NCBI RefSeq assembly: GCF_008801715.1
Contig: NZ_VZPG01000001.1
Span: forward strand, 372,001-436,000
Reading direction: 5' to 3'
DNA from: Pseudochrobactrum saccharolyticum
GTDB taxonomy: Bacteria > Pseudomonadota > Alphaproteobacteria > Rhizobiales > Rhizobiaceae
DNA length: 64,000 nt
Position 1 is the stretch's first letter, and every line of letters begins with the position of its first letter. The position numbers and the translations under genes are program-made. Shown here in pieces: positions 7,269 to 16,701 of this stretch. The notes beneath the pieces are model-generated. The model had not been told where the DNA came from and searched no databases. It saw only the letters and a list, made by a program, of their open reading frames with translations.

Positions 7269-9590
7269 ATGTCCGGTCCCGTCCGTCAGGATAAATTCCG
7301 CGTCGAAGGCATGGATTGCGCCTCCTGCGCCATGAAAATTGACACCGCTGTGCGCCGCCTTGGCAAACAGATCAGCGATGTCAATGTTTCGGTCACCAAA
7401 GGCACCATGACTGTAACTCATAATGGTGTTGAAGCTGATGCCATTACCGGCCAGTTGAAAAAACTCGGCTATAAATCCAGCTATCTGGGTGCCAATCAAG
7501 GCGCTGCTGTTGCAGAGCCGGAAACCGAAGCACATGCCTGCTGCTCCGGTCATGACCACAAGCATAGTCATGACAATCATGATCACGCTGGGCATGACCA
7601 CAGCGATCACGATCATGCCTCGCATGATCATAAAACCCATAGTCACAGTCATGCACACGAGCAGAAACAAATGCAGGCCAAAGAGGCCTCACCTCTGCAT
7701 ATGCATGACCATGGCACCGATGAAGACAGCAAACCGTGGTGGCAGCAGGGCAAAGCCAAACTGACCATTGCTGCCGGTACTGCACTGGTTGCGGCCTATC
7801 TTCTCGGCCATTTTGTACCGCAATATGAAATCTATATTTTCTCCGCTGCAATGCTGGTGGGGCTAGTGCCGATTGCCCGCCGCGCTCTGGCCGGTGCCCG
7901 TTTCGGCACGCCGTTTTCCATTGAAACACTGATGACCGTTGCCGCTGTCGGCGCGCTGTTTATCGGTGCTGTGGAAGAAGCCGCGATGGTTGTCTTCCTG
8001 TTCCTGATCGGTGAGCTTCTGGAAGGTGTGGCTGCACGGCGTGCCCGCAACTCCATCCGTGGCCTTGCCGATCTGGTGCCAAAAACCGCGCGTGTGGAAA
8101 AAGACGGTCAGATCATTGAGCAGGATGCATCCACTCTCGCGCTTGGTGCGGTTATTCTGGTGCGTCCGGGTGACCGTATTGCCGCCGATGGTGAAATTAT
8201 CAGCGGAAACAGCGCGGTCAATGAAGCCCCTGTGACAGGTGAAAGCACGCCTAAGAATAAAGAAGTCGGCGACAAGGTTTTCGCAGGCACCATCAATTCC
8301 GATGCTGTCCTGCGGGTTAAAGTCACTGCCACGGCGCAGAACAACACCATTGCCCGTATTATCGCACAGGTTGAGGAAGCGCAGGAATCCAAAGCACCGA
8401 CCGAGCGTTTTATCGACCGTTTCTCGGTCTGGTACACACCTGCGGTGATGATCCTTGCTGCTCTGGTGGCGATTATACCGCCGCTTGTTGCCGGTGGTGA
8501 CTGGAATGAATGGATCTATAAAGGTCTGGCCATTCTGCTGATCGGCTGTCCTTGTGCTCTGGTTATTTCCACCCCTGCCGCGATTGCTGCCGGTCTTTCG
8601 TCCGGTGCCCGCCGTGGTCTACTGATGAAGGGTGGTGCAGTTCTGGAAAGCGCCGGTCATGTAACCGCAGCCGCCTTTGACAAGACCGGCACGCTGACAG
8701 AAGGCAAGCCTGTTGTTACCGACATTATCGCCTTTGGCAGTTCGGAAGAAGAAGTGCTGCGCTATGCGGCGGCTGTGGAACAGGGCTCAAGCCATCCGCT
8801 CGCCGTTGCTATTCTTAAGGCTGCAGAAGACAAGAAACTGGCCCTGCCGCAGGTACATGACGGTGCGGCGCTTGGTGGTAAAGGCGTATCCGGTACAGTT
8901 GACGGCAAAGCCATTCTGCTGGCTTCTCCGAAAGCTATCGCCGCCAAGACCAGCATCTCCGATGCAGATCAAAAACGCATCGCTGATATGAATGATCAGG
9001 GCAAGACCGTCTCGCTGCTAATGATCGGCGACCAGCTTGCCGGTGGTATCGCCATGCGGGATGAGCCGCGTGAAGATGCGCGTCAGGGTATCAAAGCGCT
9101 GCAGGCTCAGGGTATCCGCACCATCATGCTGACCGGTGACAACCGCCGTACGGCAGAAGCGATCGGCCGCGATCTCGGCATGGAAGTCCATGCGGAAATG
9201 ATGCCGGCAGACAAGCGCCGCGTGGTCGGTGAACTGAAAGCCGATAAGCAGGTGGTTGCGAAAATCGGTGACGGCATCAATGATGCTCCGGCACTGGCCG
9301 CAGCCGATCTCGGTATTGCTATGGGCGGCGGCACTGATGTTGCACTGGAAACTGCCGATGCCGCGATCATGCATGGCCGCGTGACTGACGTTGCCAATAT
9401 GATCGACCTGTCAAAAACAACCATGGCGAATATCAAGCAGAATATTACGCTCGCCATTGGATTGAAGGTGGTGTTCCTCATCACCACGATCCTCGGCATT
9501 ACCGGCCTGTGGCCAGCCATTCTGGCCGATACCGGTGCCACGGTTCTGGTAACCGCCAATGCCATGCGCTTGCTGCGCTGGAAACCATAA
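7269..9590 (+). CDS. zntA: Zn/Cd/Pb-exporting P1B-type ATPase (ZntA-like)
   Basis: Inner-membrane ATPase that exports soft divalent metals. With the ATG at 7269 (AAGGA eight bases before) it has 773 residues; an earlier ATG at 7245 has no ribosome site. In order it shows an N-terminal heavy-metal domain (GMDCASC, C17/C20), a histidine/aspartate-rich stretch over about residues 85-140 with many HDH units, transmembrane helices, the CPC metal motif in IGCPCALVIS, the phosphorylation motif DKTGT, the SHPLA motif and GDGINDAPAL. CPC with a single HMA domain and a His-rich linker points to Zn/Cd rather than copper. It is divergent from its likely MerR regulator. Confidence 0.93.
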   Translation: MSGPVRQDKFRVEGMDCASCAMKIDTAVRRLGKQISDVNVSVTKGTMTVTHNGVEADAITGQLKKLGYKSSYLGANQGAAVAEPETEAHACCSGHDHKHSHDNHDHAGHDHSDHDHASHDHKTHSHSHAHEQKQMQAKEASPLHMHDHGTDEDSKPWWQQGKAKLTIAAGTALVAAYLLGHFVPQYEIYIFSAAMLVGLVPIARRALAGARFGTPFSIETLMTVAAVGALFIGAVEEAAMVVFLFLIGELLEGVAARRARNSIRGLADLVPKTARVEKDGQIIEQDASTLALGAVILVRPGDRIAADGEIISGNSAVNEAPVTGESTPKNKEVGDKVFAGTINSDAVLRVKVTATAQNNTIARIIAQVEEAQESKAPTERFIDRFSVWYTPAVMILAALVAIIPPLVAGGDWNEWIYKGLAILLIGCPCALVISTPAAIAAGLSSGARRGLLMKGGAVLESAGHVTAAAFDKTGTLTEGKPVVTDIIAFGSSEEEVLRYAAAVEQGSSHPLAVAILKAAEDKKLALPQVHDGAALGGKGVSGTVDGKAILLASPKAIAAKTSISDADQKRIADMNDQGKTVSLLMIGDQLAGGIAMRDEPREDARQGIKALQAQGIRTIMLTGDNRRTAEAIGRDLGMEVHAEMMPADKRRVVGELKADKQVVAKIGDGINDAPALAAADLGIAMGGGTDVALETADAAIMHGRVTDVANMIDLSKTTMANIKQNITLAIGLKVVFLITTILGITGLWPAILADTGATVLVTANAMRLLRWKP

Positions 9591-9608
9591 TCTCCACGAT
9601 ATAAAACA

Positions 9609-9634
9609 GGGCACCATCCGGTGCCCTTTTTATT
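9609..9634. terminator. bidirectional terminator, zntA / LysR gene
   Basis: GGGCACC-ATCC-GGTGCCC followed by TTTTTATTT on the plus strand, 18 bases after the ATPase stop, overlapping the end of the convergent LysR gene. Confidence 0.85.
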
Positions 9635-10560
9635 TATGTCAGGCTGTAATCCGTTTCTTCACGGGCGATTTTTGCATATTCATTGCCGAGAAAATCCAGC
9701 AGCGAGCGAACAGAAGGCAGCAAGCCGCGCCGCGACGGAAACGCCGCATGGAGTATGCCGGTACGCGGTGCCCATTCCGGCAGCACATCGACCAGACGCC
9801 CCTCACGCAGATCATCGCGGATGACCATTGTCGGCAACTGACAGACCCCGACGCCATGTATTGCGGCCATACGCAGAGCCACCATATCTTCCGTTATCAG
9901 ACGCGGTTTGTGATGCACTCTGGCGGTTGCACCATCCGCCTTCTCCAGACACCATTCATGATCCACCCGCAGCGGATCCCATGCCATGCTTGGTAAAGAA
10001 GCCAGATCAGCCGGCACCAATGGCCGGTTGATTTCAGCAATCACCGACGGGCTGGCGACAAGGCGTTGCGGGCTTTCTGCCAGTTTACGAATAACCAGAT
10101 CACTGTCATCAAGCGGCGGGAAACGCACGCGGATTGCCAGATCAAAACCTTCCCGCAGCACATCAACGCGGCGGTTGGTGCTTTCCAGCAGCACATCAAC
10201 TTTCGGATTTTCCTGCATGAAACGGGCAATCATGTCGCCGATCTGGAAGTAAATCATCGAGGACGGACAGCTGACCCGCACGATACCCTGCGGTTCCGAG
10301 CGCATCCGGTCAATCACCTCCTGCGCAGCCTCCGCCTCAACCAGCATAGCCACACAATGGCGGTAATATTCATGCCCGACTTCCGTCACCGCAAAATGAC
10401 GGGTTGTGCGCTGGATCAACCGCACACCGAGACTGTCTTCCAGCAAACCGATGCGGCGGCTCAGACGGGAGCGCGGCATATTCAGCTTGCGTGCCGCAGC
10501 AGCAAATCCGCCCTGCTCCACCACAACCACGAAAAATCTCAGATCATTCAGATCCTGCAT
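9634..10560 (-). CDS. LysR-family transcriptional regulator
   Basis: Protein of 308 residues with an N-terminal LysR winged helix (about residues 1-60: FAAAARKLNMPRSRLSRRIG) and a periplasmic-binding-like effector domain (about 90-295). The helix-turn-helix and MIYFQIGDMIARF segment place it in the AaeR/PA0218-like group of LysR proteins. GGGAG lies five bases before the ATG. It is divergent from the pirin gene, and LysR-pirin-hydrolase blocks are common, so it probably controls those genes. An inverted repeat at 10599-10624 is a candidate binding site. The inducer is unknown. Confidence 0.92.
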   Translation of the reverse strand: MQDLNDLRFFVVVVEQGGFAAAARKLNMPRSRLSRRIGLLEDSLGVRLIQRTTRHFAVTEVGHEYYRHCVAMLVEAEAAQEVIDRMRSEPQGIVRVSCPSSMIYFQIGDMIARFMQENPKVDVLLESTNRRVDVLREGFDLAIRVRFPPLDDSDLVIRKLAESPQRLVASPSVIAEINRPLVPADLASLPSMAWDPLRVDHEWCLEKADGATARVHHKPRLITEDMVALRMAAIHGVGVCQLPTMVIRDDLREGRLVDVLPEWAPRTGILHAAFPSRRGLLPSVRSLLDFLGNEYAKIAREETDYSLT

Positions 10561-10598
10561 GGAAACTCCCTGTCATGTCGTCTGTTTCCTTGAATATA

Positions 10599-10624
10599 AC
10601 CGTATTATTTTAAACCGCTACGGT
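10599..10624. promoter_or_regulatory. candidate LysR operator
   Basis: ACCGTA-N14-TACGGT inverted repeat in the gap between divergent LysR and pirin genes; a smaller palindrome ACCG-CTA-CGGT overlaps its right arm. Confidence 0.4.
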
Positions 10625-10726
10625 ATTGTCTCATATTTCAGACATTGTAGTGCGTTTTTACGGACTACCGCTATTTTTGTCCTGCTCATATCTTCCTGTC
10701 ATTCAGCGCAATACAGGAGACAGATA

Positions 10727-11608
10727 ATGAGAAAGGTATTAGGTGTTTACAGCAGCCCCCGCCCGCATTGGGTAGGCGACGGCTTTCCGGTCCGCTCAGT
10801 CTTCTCCTATGCCAGCCATGGCGATCATGTCAGCCCGTTTCTTCTGCTTGACTATGCAGGTCCGGCAGAATTCAGCCCTGCCGGTCATGCCTCCGGTGAC
10901 CGGCGGGGTATAGGCATTCATCCGCATCGCGGCTTTGAAACGGTTACCCTTGTCTATCAGGGCGAGCTCGAGCATCGGGATTCAACCGGCAAGGGCGGTA
11001 CGATCGGTGCCAGTGATGTGCAATGGATGACGGCAGCCAAAGGCATCCTGCATGAAGAACTGCATTCGCGCGCCTTTACTGAACAGGGTGGCACGCTGCA
11101 AATGGTTCAGCTCTGGGTCAATCTGCCTGCGAAAGATAAAAATGCAGAACCCGGCTATCAGAACTTACGGAGTGCAGAGATACCAGTTGTTGACCTGCCG
11201 GATAAGGCAGGCAGCCTGCGCGTTATTGCCGGTGCTTATAACAAGGTCAAAGGCCCTGCCCGTACCTTCACTCCCGTCAACTTATGGGATGTCAGCATGC
11301 GGCAGAACACAACTGCAACCCTGACTATCCCCAACGGGCATACGGCAATGCTGGTCGTGCTCAGCGGCTCAGTGACAATCAATAATGACAAGCAGGCCGG
11401 TGAGGCTCAGCTGGTTTTGCTGGATCGCCACGGCACGGATGTCTGGATAGAAGCGCAGAATAATGCCTCTTTTCTGGTTCTCAGCGGGGAACCAATTGAC
11501 GAGCCTGTCGTTATTCATGGGCCATTTGTAATGAACAGCAAGGAAGAAATCAGCTCCGCCCTCCGCGATTTTCAGAATGGCCAATTCGGACACATACCCC
11601 TTTCATGA
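10727..11608 (+). CDS. pirin family protein (cupin)
   Basis: The open frame reads back to 10406, but that part is antisense to the LysR gene; the protein starts at the ATG at 10727, with AGGAGA just before it, and has 293 residues. The N-terminal pirin cupin shows IGIHPHRGFETVT (metal ligands H65, H67) and HEELH near 110, followed by a C-terminal pirin domain ending near residue 285. Bacterial pirins bind iron; some have quercetin dioxygenase activity, others bind metabolic enzymes. Its partner here is an isochorismatase-like hydrolase about 110 bases downstream. Confidence 0.92.
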   Translation: MRKVLGVYSSPRPHWVGDGFPVRSVFSYASHGDHVSPFLLLDYAGPAEFSPAGHASGDRRGIGIHPHRGFETVTLVYQGELEHRDSTGKGGTIGASDVQWMTAAKGILHEELHSRAFTEQGGTLQMVQLWVNLPAKDKNAEPGYQNLRSAEIPVVDLPDKAGSLRVIAGAYNKVKGPARTFTPVNLWDVSMRQNTTATLTIPNGHTAMLVVLSGSVTINNDKQAGEAQLVLLDRHGTDVWIEAQNNASFLVLSGEPIDEPVVIHGPFVMNSKEEISSALRDFQNGQFGHIPLS

Positions 11609-11717
11609 CCGGTTTATCCGGCCATGCGCTGCCGGTCTCACCTTGCCCCCCAGTTTCGTGAGACCGGCAGATGATGAAATGATTCAGCCTGACATTTAAT
11701 CCAAGGGAGACGTCGAA

Positions 11718-12407
11718 ATGAATATTCCATCAACCATTGCCAATTTTAACGGTCAGCGGCCGGTTATCGACCCGGAAGATTCTGTCATGCTGCTGATTGA
11801 CCACCAGAGCGGGCTTTTTCAAACTGTCGGCGATATGCCTATGACGGAATTACGCGCCCATGCAACCGCATTGGCCAAAATCGCCACACTGGCTAAAATT
11901 CCGGTTATCACCACTGCATCAGTGCCGCAGGGGCCGAACGGCCCGCTGATACCGGAAATTCATGAGAATGCCCCTCACGCCAAATATGTTGCCCGCAAAG
12001 GCGAAATTAATGCATGGGATAATCCGGATTTCGTTGCTGCTGTCAAAGCAACAGGCCGCAAGACCCTGATTATTGCCGGTACAATTACCAGTGTCTGCAT
12101 GGCCTTTCCGTCGATTTCAGCGGTCTATGACGGATATAAAGTTTTTGCCGTTGTTGATGCTTCCGGCACCTATTCCAAAATGGCTCAGGAAATTACGCTG
12201 GCGCGGGTGACGCATGCCGGCGTTATTCCAATGGATACCGCAGCGGTAGCGTCAGAAATTCAACGCAGCTGGAACCGTGATGATGCGGCGGAATGGGCCA
12301 AAGTCTATACCCTGATTTTCCCGCCTTACCAGCTTCTGATTGAAAGCTATATGAAGGCGCAGGAAGTCGAGAAAAATCACGAAACACTGGATTCAATGCG
12401 GAAATAA
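11718..12407 (+). CDS. isochorismatase-like cysteine hydrolase (YcaC type)
   Basis: Protein of 229 residues in the cysteine hydrolase superfamily. The catalytic triad can be placed at D28 (LLIDHQSG), K94 (VARKGEIN) and C127 (ITSVCMAF). The C-terminal half fits the YcaC group of octameric hydrolases of unknown substrate rather than entB-type isochorismatase. A ribosome site (AAGGGAG) lies nine bases before the ATG. It follows the pirin gene on the same strand, and the pair are probably induced together by the divergent LysR protein. A hairpin with a T-run ends the unit at 12431-12467. Confidence 0.9.
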   Translation: MNIPSTIANFNGQRPVIDPEDSVMLLIDHQSGLFQTVGDMPMTELRAHATALAKIATLAKIPVITTASVPQGPNGPLIPEIHENAPHAKYVARKGEINAWDNPDFVAAVKATGRKTLIIAGTITSVCMAFPSISAVYDGYKVFAVVDASGTYSKMAQEITLARVTHAGVIPMDTAAVASEIQRSWNRDDAAEWAKVYTLIFPPYQLLIESYMKAQEVEKNHETLDSMRK

Positions 12408-12430
12408 TTTCCGGTCACAAAAATGAAAAT

Positions 12431-12467
12431 GGTTGCGGAACTTATCTGTTCCGCAGCCATTTTTTAT
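12431..12467 (+). terminator. intrinsic terminator after the hydrolase gene
   Basis: GGTTGCGGAAC / GTTCCGCAGCC (one G-T pair), six-base loop, then ATTTTTTAT. It reaches the stop codon of the converging MATE gene. Confidence 0.85.
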
Positions 12468-13858
12468 CAGACATAGACCACATTGCTGAGGCTGTCGCGG
12501 CGCATCCAGCGCTGTGTCATCAGCACCGCGACAATTGCAAGTCCCGTCGCCAGACCGATCCACACGCCGATCCCCTCAAAGTTGAAGGTAAAGGCGAGCA
12601 GTGCGCCAAGTGGTAAGCCGACGCCCCAATAGCCGAGCAGCGCCAGAAACATCGGAATGCGTGTATCACGCAAACCACGCAACATACCCGCTGCCACCGC
12701 CTGTGCACCGTCAACAATCTGGAACAGTGCCGCAAAAGCCAGAAATGATATGCAAAGCCGGATCACTTCCGCATTGGCCGGGTCACGAATATCCAGAAAC
12801 GCACTGATAAACACCTTCGGCATCAGGATCATCAGCAGGCCCATCACGCCCATGAAGCCGACCCCCAAAGCATAGGCACTCCAGCCTGCATAGGCCACGG
12901 CCTCACGATTACCCGCGCCATAGGCACGACCAACACGCACCGTCGCCACCTGTCCGAAGCCGAGTGGCACCATAAAGCTTAAGGAAGCAATCTGCATCGC
13001 TACCGCATGCGCAGCCAGTGACGTCGGGCTGATTTTACCCATCATCAGCACAGCCGCATAGAAGATCGTGGTTTCAAAGGCAAAGGTCAGCGCCATAGGC
13101 AAGCCGATGCGCCACAATTCAAGAAAACGCGGCCAGTCAGGACGCCAGAAGCGGCCGAACAAACGGTAGCGGCGGAACTTCTTATGAGTGCAGACAACGA
13201 CAACCAGACCAAAGAACATCATCCAACTGGAAGCTGTGGTCGCAATACCGGCACCGCGCAGCCCCATTTCCGGCATGCCGAATTTACCGAAAATCAGGCT
13301 ATAGGCAGCAATCGCATTGAACACGATAGCAAAAGCCGCAATCAGCAATGTCCAGAGCGGACGCTCCATCGCCGCCAGAAATGAACGCAGACCGATATAG
13401 CCGAGATAAGGCAGCATCGCCCATTGCAGCGTATGCATCATCTGCACGGAATGCGCGGCAATATCCGGCCGCTGCCCCATAAACAAGAACACGGATTCCG
13501 CATTCCATAGCAGCACCCAGAACGGAATGCAGATAATAATCGCTGTCCAGAATCCCTGACGCACAGTGCGGCGCACATCGCGCACGGAATGGCGGTTGCG
13601 GCCAAGCGCCATCGCCATCATCGGCAGCGTGGCGGAAACCAGCCCCATGCAGAAGATCATCATCGAATGATAAAAGCTGGTCGTCAGCACGGCAGCAGCC
13701 AGCGTATCGGCGCCGAGACGCCCGATCAGAATGACATCCGTTGCTGTCAGCGCTGCCTGCGAAAGATTCGTAAAAATCAGCGGCCAGCCAAGTTTAAAGG
13801 ACGAAATGACCTCCCGCCCCCAGCGATTACCTGTATTTGTCTGCGTAATTGCAGTCAT
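12467..13858 (-). CDS. MATE-family multidrug efflux transporter (NorM-like)
   Basis: Integral membrane protein of 463 residues with about twelve hydrophobic segments arranged as two similar halves, as in NorM-type Na+ or H+ coupled multidrug exporters. Typical segments are PLIFTNLSQAALTATDVILIG near the N-terminus and FVPLGFGQ-like text (MVPLGFGQVATVRVGRAYG) at the start of the second half. The frame reads 16 codons further, but the ATG at 13858 has GGGAGG nine bases before it and matches the family start. The substrate cannot be told from sequence. It converges on the hydrolase gene. Confidence 0.9.
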   Translation of the reverse strand: MTAITQTNTGNRWGREVISSFKLGWPLIFTNLSQAALTATDVILIGRLGADTLAAAVLTTSFYHSMMIFCMGLVSATLPMMAMALGRNRHSVRDVRRTVRQGFWTAIIICIPFWVLLWNAESVFLFMGQRPDIAAHSVQMMHTLQWAMLPYLGYIGLRSFLAAMERPLWTLLIAAFAIVFNAIAAYSLIFGKFGMPEMGLRGAGIATTASSWMMFFGLVVVVCTHKKFRRYRLFGRFWRPDWPRFLELWRIGLPMALTFAFETTIFYAAVLMMGKISPTSLAAHAVAMQIASLSFMVPLGFGQVATVRVGRAYGAGNREAVAYAGWSAYALGVGFMGVMGLLMILMPKVFISAFLDIRDPANAEVIRLCISFLAFAALFQIVDGAQAVAAGMLRGLRDTRIPMFLALLGYWGVGLPLGALLAFTFNFEGIGVWIGLATGLAIVAVLMTQRWMRRDSLSNVVYV

Positions 13859-14067
13859 GTTCAGCCGCCTCCCGACAGCTTTTTCCGGCACAGGCCGGGT
13901 TTTCAAAGCATTTTCCGGCCTGACTGCCTCAGGAAAATACGCTCATTTTGTTATGGTATATTCGCAAGCAATTTCCGGACAAAGAAACCGGCGCTTAACA
14001 TTGAGAACCATGCTGTATCATGCCGGTTCATGAAGATCGAGAGCGATCTGAAAGAACAATCAAATGT

Positions 14068-14103
14068 GTTGAGCCGCAGAGCTTTCCAGCGCTGCGGCTC
14101 AAC
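14068..14103 (-). terminator. hairpin downstream of the purine permease gene
   Basis: Twelve-base arms GTTGAGCCGCAG / CTGCGGCTCAAC, 27 bases past the permease stop codon. The T-run is weak, so this may be a 3'-end stabiliser instead of a strict terminator. Confidence 0.55.
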
Positions 14104-14129
14104 ATAGTAACAATCAGGATTACTATGCT

Positions 14130-15419
14130 TTAATGCACATAGGCAAAGCGGATCACAAACAGTGCCGCAACAATCCATGTTGCCGGATGAATAACCCGCC
14201 ATTTACCCGAACCGGCCTTGAGCACAACATAGCTGATGAAGCCGAAGGCCAGACCATTGGCAATCGAATAGGTGAACGGAATGCCCAGAGCTGTCAGAGC
14301 GGCTGGTGCAGCTTCCGTTACATCGTCCCATTCGATTTCAGACATTTCACGCATCATCAGACAGGCGACATAGATCAGCGCCGGCGCTGTTGCATAGGCA
14401 GGAACGGATCCGGCCAGAGGTGAAATGAACAAGGCAGCAAGGAACAGAAGAGCGATAACCAGTGCTGTCAAACCTGTACGGCCACCGGCCTGAACGCCTG
14501 AAGCGCTTTCAACATAAGCGGTTGTCGAGCTGGTACCGATCAGTGAGCCGCCGATGATGGCAGTGCTGTCTGCAAACAAAGCGCGGTTCAGACGGTTCGG
14601 CTTGCCTTCAGGAATAAGACCTGCACGCTTGCTCACGCCGATCAGTGTACCGGTGGCGTCAAACACTTCAACCAGAACGAAAACCAGAATAACCTGCAGG
14701 AAGCCCACATGCAGAGCGCCCATAATATCGAGCTGCATAAATGTCGGCATCAGGCTTGGCGGCGCTGAGAACACGCCCTGAAACTGGCTTACACCGAGCA
14801 TGATCGACAGAACAGTTACTACAAGAATACCAATCAGAATTGCGCCGCGCACTTTCAGCGCATCCAGAACGGCCATCACGAAGAAGCCGAAGATCGCCAG
14901 CAACGGACCGGTTTTGGTCAGGTCGCCAAGGGTGATGAAAGTTGCTTCGCTGCCGACAATAATGCCGGAGCTTTTCATACCGACCAGCGCAAGGAACATG
15001 CCGATACCGACAGCAATCGCACTGCGCAGGGATTTCGGAATACCGTCAACCAGCCAGCTACGGATGCCGGAAATGGTGAGGATGAAGAAAATCACACCGG
15101 AGATAAAGACAGCGCCCAGAGCCTGCTGCCATGTGAAGCCCATAATACCGACAACGGTGAAAGCGAAAAACGCATTCAGACCCATGCCCGGTGCCATACC
15201 GATCGGCCAGTTGGCAACAAATGCCATCACAATAGAGCCAAGCGCTGCGGCAAGACAGGTCGCGACAAAGATCGCATTACGATCCATGCCGGTCGAGGAC
15301 AGAATGTCCGGATTAACAAAAATGATATAGGACATTGTCAGGAACGTTGTCAGACCGGCGAGCACTTCTGTGCGCACATTGGTCTTATGTTCCTGTAATT
15401 TGAAAAGCTTTTCCAGCAT
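14130..15419 (-). CDS. NCS2-family purine permease (AzgA type)
   Basis: Protein of 429 residues with around twelve to fourteen membrane segments. NWPIGMAPGMGLNAFFAF near residue 70 and SSTTAYVESASGVQAGGRTG near 290 are signatures of the AzgA branch of the NCS2/nucleobase-cation family, whose members import hypoxanthine, adenine and guanine with protons. GGGAG lies eight bases before the ATG. The gene stands alone, with a leader of more than 300 bases that contains strong hairpins, so control of the transcript is likely. guaA, guaB and purC elsewhere in the window belong to the same purine economy but are not linked. Confidence 0.9.
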   Translation of the reverse strand: MLEKLFKLQEHKTNVRTEVLAGLTTFLTMSYIIFVNPDILSSTGMDRNAIFVATCLAAALGSIVMAFVANWPIGMAPGMGLNAFFAFTVVGIMGFTWQQALGAVFISGVIFFILTISGIRSWLVDGIPKSLRSAIAVGIGMFLALVGMKSSGIIVGSEATFITLGDLTKTGPLLAIFGFFVMAVLDALKVRGAILIGILVVTVLSIMLGVSQFQGVFSAPPSLMPTFMQLDIMGALHVGFLQVILVFVLVEVFDATGTLIGVSKRAGLIPEGKPNRLNRALFADSTAIIGGSLIGTSSTTAYVESASGVQAGGRTGLTALVIALLFLAALFISPLAGSVPAYATAPALIYVACLMMREMSEIEWDDVTEAAPAALTALGIPFTYSIANGLAFGFISYVVLKAGSGKWRVIHPATWIVAALFVIRFAYVH

Positions 15420-15795
15420 GGTAGCTCCCTGTCAGTCTTTGGTAAGAAAGCATTCTGACGTCTTGCAGATGAATGGCCTCCTCGCAAAATCCTGATAGCA
15501 AAACCTGCTGCAGTCCACGGGAGACGACCTGTTTTATAGCGCCTGATCCGGCGGGATAAAACAATGCCACATTTTCGCCATTATCATGAATAGCCGGTCG
15601 CGTAAATGCACAGCACTCTCCGGCACTCCGCAGTGCAGGCTTTATGCACCGGAATCTCGCAGGTAAAAAAGGCTGACAATCGTGATGATATGCCGGTTCA
15701 AAGCCGGAATGTGTCGCGCGTGAACACTGCGACACACTCCGTTTTAATAGGCCGCATCATAGCGGCGATCAGGTAAGATCAATATAGAAACAGCT
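15420..15795 (-). other. long structured leader of the purine permease gene
   Basis: 376 bases with no convincing gene. On the minus strand, which would be the 5' leader of the permease mRNA, there is an 11-pair stem (15707-15739, arms around GTGTCGC / GCGACAC) and a small CCGG hairpin at 15693-15707. I could not match the classical purine riboswitch core, so the element is unassigned. Confidence 0.4.
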
Positions 15796-16488
15796 TTAGC
15801 CGAGCGCTTTTGCAGCCTCATCAATCAGATTTGCAACCTCTGCCGCGCGGGAAGCCAGTGAAGCATGGCTTGCATCCAGCTCAATCAGTTTACGCGGCTT
15901 CATCCGTTCAGCCATATGTTTCTGATTGGCCGGATGGATCATGTGATCCTGCGTTGAAAGCTGATACCAGACCGGCTTATGTTTCCATGCAGGGTCGGTC
16001 ACATGATCACCGAATGTCGTGGCAATCGGCGCCTTCTGCGCTACAGCCATTACCAGCGCTTCGTCCGCGCTCATATCCTGACAGAAGCTTTCATGGTATT
16101 TGTCATAATTAATCCAGAGATAGCCGTCACTGTCCGGAGCCAGATTGGCAATGGCTGCGGGCGGATTTGCCTGACTGATACCACCAGGGCTTTCCCCTGC
16201 ATCCGGTGCGAAGGCCGCAATATAGACCAGTCCGGCAACATTTGGCAGATTGCCCATCTCGGTAATAACCGCGCCGCCATAGGAATGGCCGACCAGCAAA
16301 ACTTTGCCTTCCTGCTGTTTAACCATTTTGCGGGTGCGTTCCGCATCATCCGCCAGAGATGTCAGCGGCATTTCCACGGCACGGATTTTGCCATATCCTT
16401 TACGGGATAATTCGAGAATAACTTTGCTCCAATGGGCGGCACCGCCCCAAAACCCGTGCACCAATACAATTGTCAGCTGACTACCCAT
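15796..16488 (-). CDS. alpha/beta hydrolase (esterase-like)
   Basis: Protein of 230 residues with the alpha/beta hydrolase fold. The oxyanion segment VHGFWGG is at residues 10-16, the nucleophile S69 in GHSYGG, an acid in STQDHMI near 185 and the catalytic histidine in DASHAS near 208. This layout is that of small esterases related to plant methylesterase/salicylate-binding protein 2 and EstC; the substrate is unknown. AGGAG lies six bases before the ATG. It is downstream of ureC on the same strand but 213 bases away, so it is probably not a urease accessory gene. Confidence 0.88.
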   Translation of the reverse strand: MGSQLTIVLVHGFWGGAAHWSKVILELSRKGYGKIRAVEMPLTSLADDAERTRKMVKQQEGKVLLVGHSYGGAVITEMGNLPNVAGLVYIAAFAPDAGESPGGISQANPPAAIANLAPDSDGYLWINYDKYHESFCQDMSADEALVMAVAQKAPIATTFGDHVTDPAWKHKPVWYQLSTQDHMIHPANQKHMAERMKPRKLIELDASHASLASRAAEVANLIDEAAKALG

Positions 16489-16701
16489 AGCTATCTCCTT
16501 TTGCAGTGATAATCCTGAAAGATGTGCTGTCTTTTGATGCGTTACAGAATAAGGAATATTATTATTTTAGAATGATACGATATTGCTGTAACGACAGTGC
16601 CTCGTAATTAGAGCGCCTGTTTTATCCGGCAACCGGATATTCAATATTTTTCGTAGCAGCACGCCGCATATTGCTACACGGCGTACTGTCTTTAATAACA
16701 A

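Noticed and set aside
7540-7700. Repeated HDH-coding units in the zntA N-terminus that look like a short tandem repeat
   Set aside because: They encode the metal-binding histidine-rich linker known in this family and are in frame; not a separate element.
10406-10726. Upstream extension of the pirin frame
   Set aside because: It is antisense to the LysR gene, and AGGAG with ATG at 10727 gives the family start.
15420-15795. Classical purine riboswitch before the purine permease
   Set aside because: I could not find the conserved three-way junction core; only unassigned hairpins are seen.
16610-16650. TTAGAGCGCCTGTTTTATCC as a family A copy
   Set aside because: The beginning resembles a repeat end but the core CTCGCTCT-TTCTTTAG and the second arm are absent.
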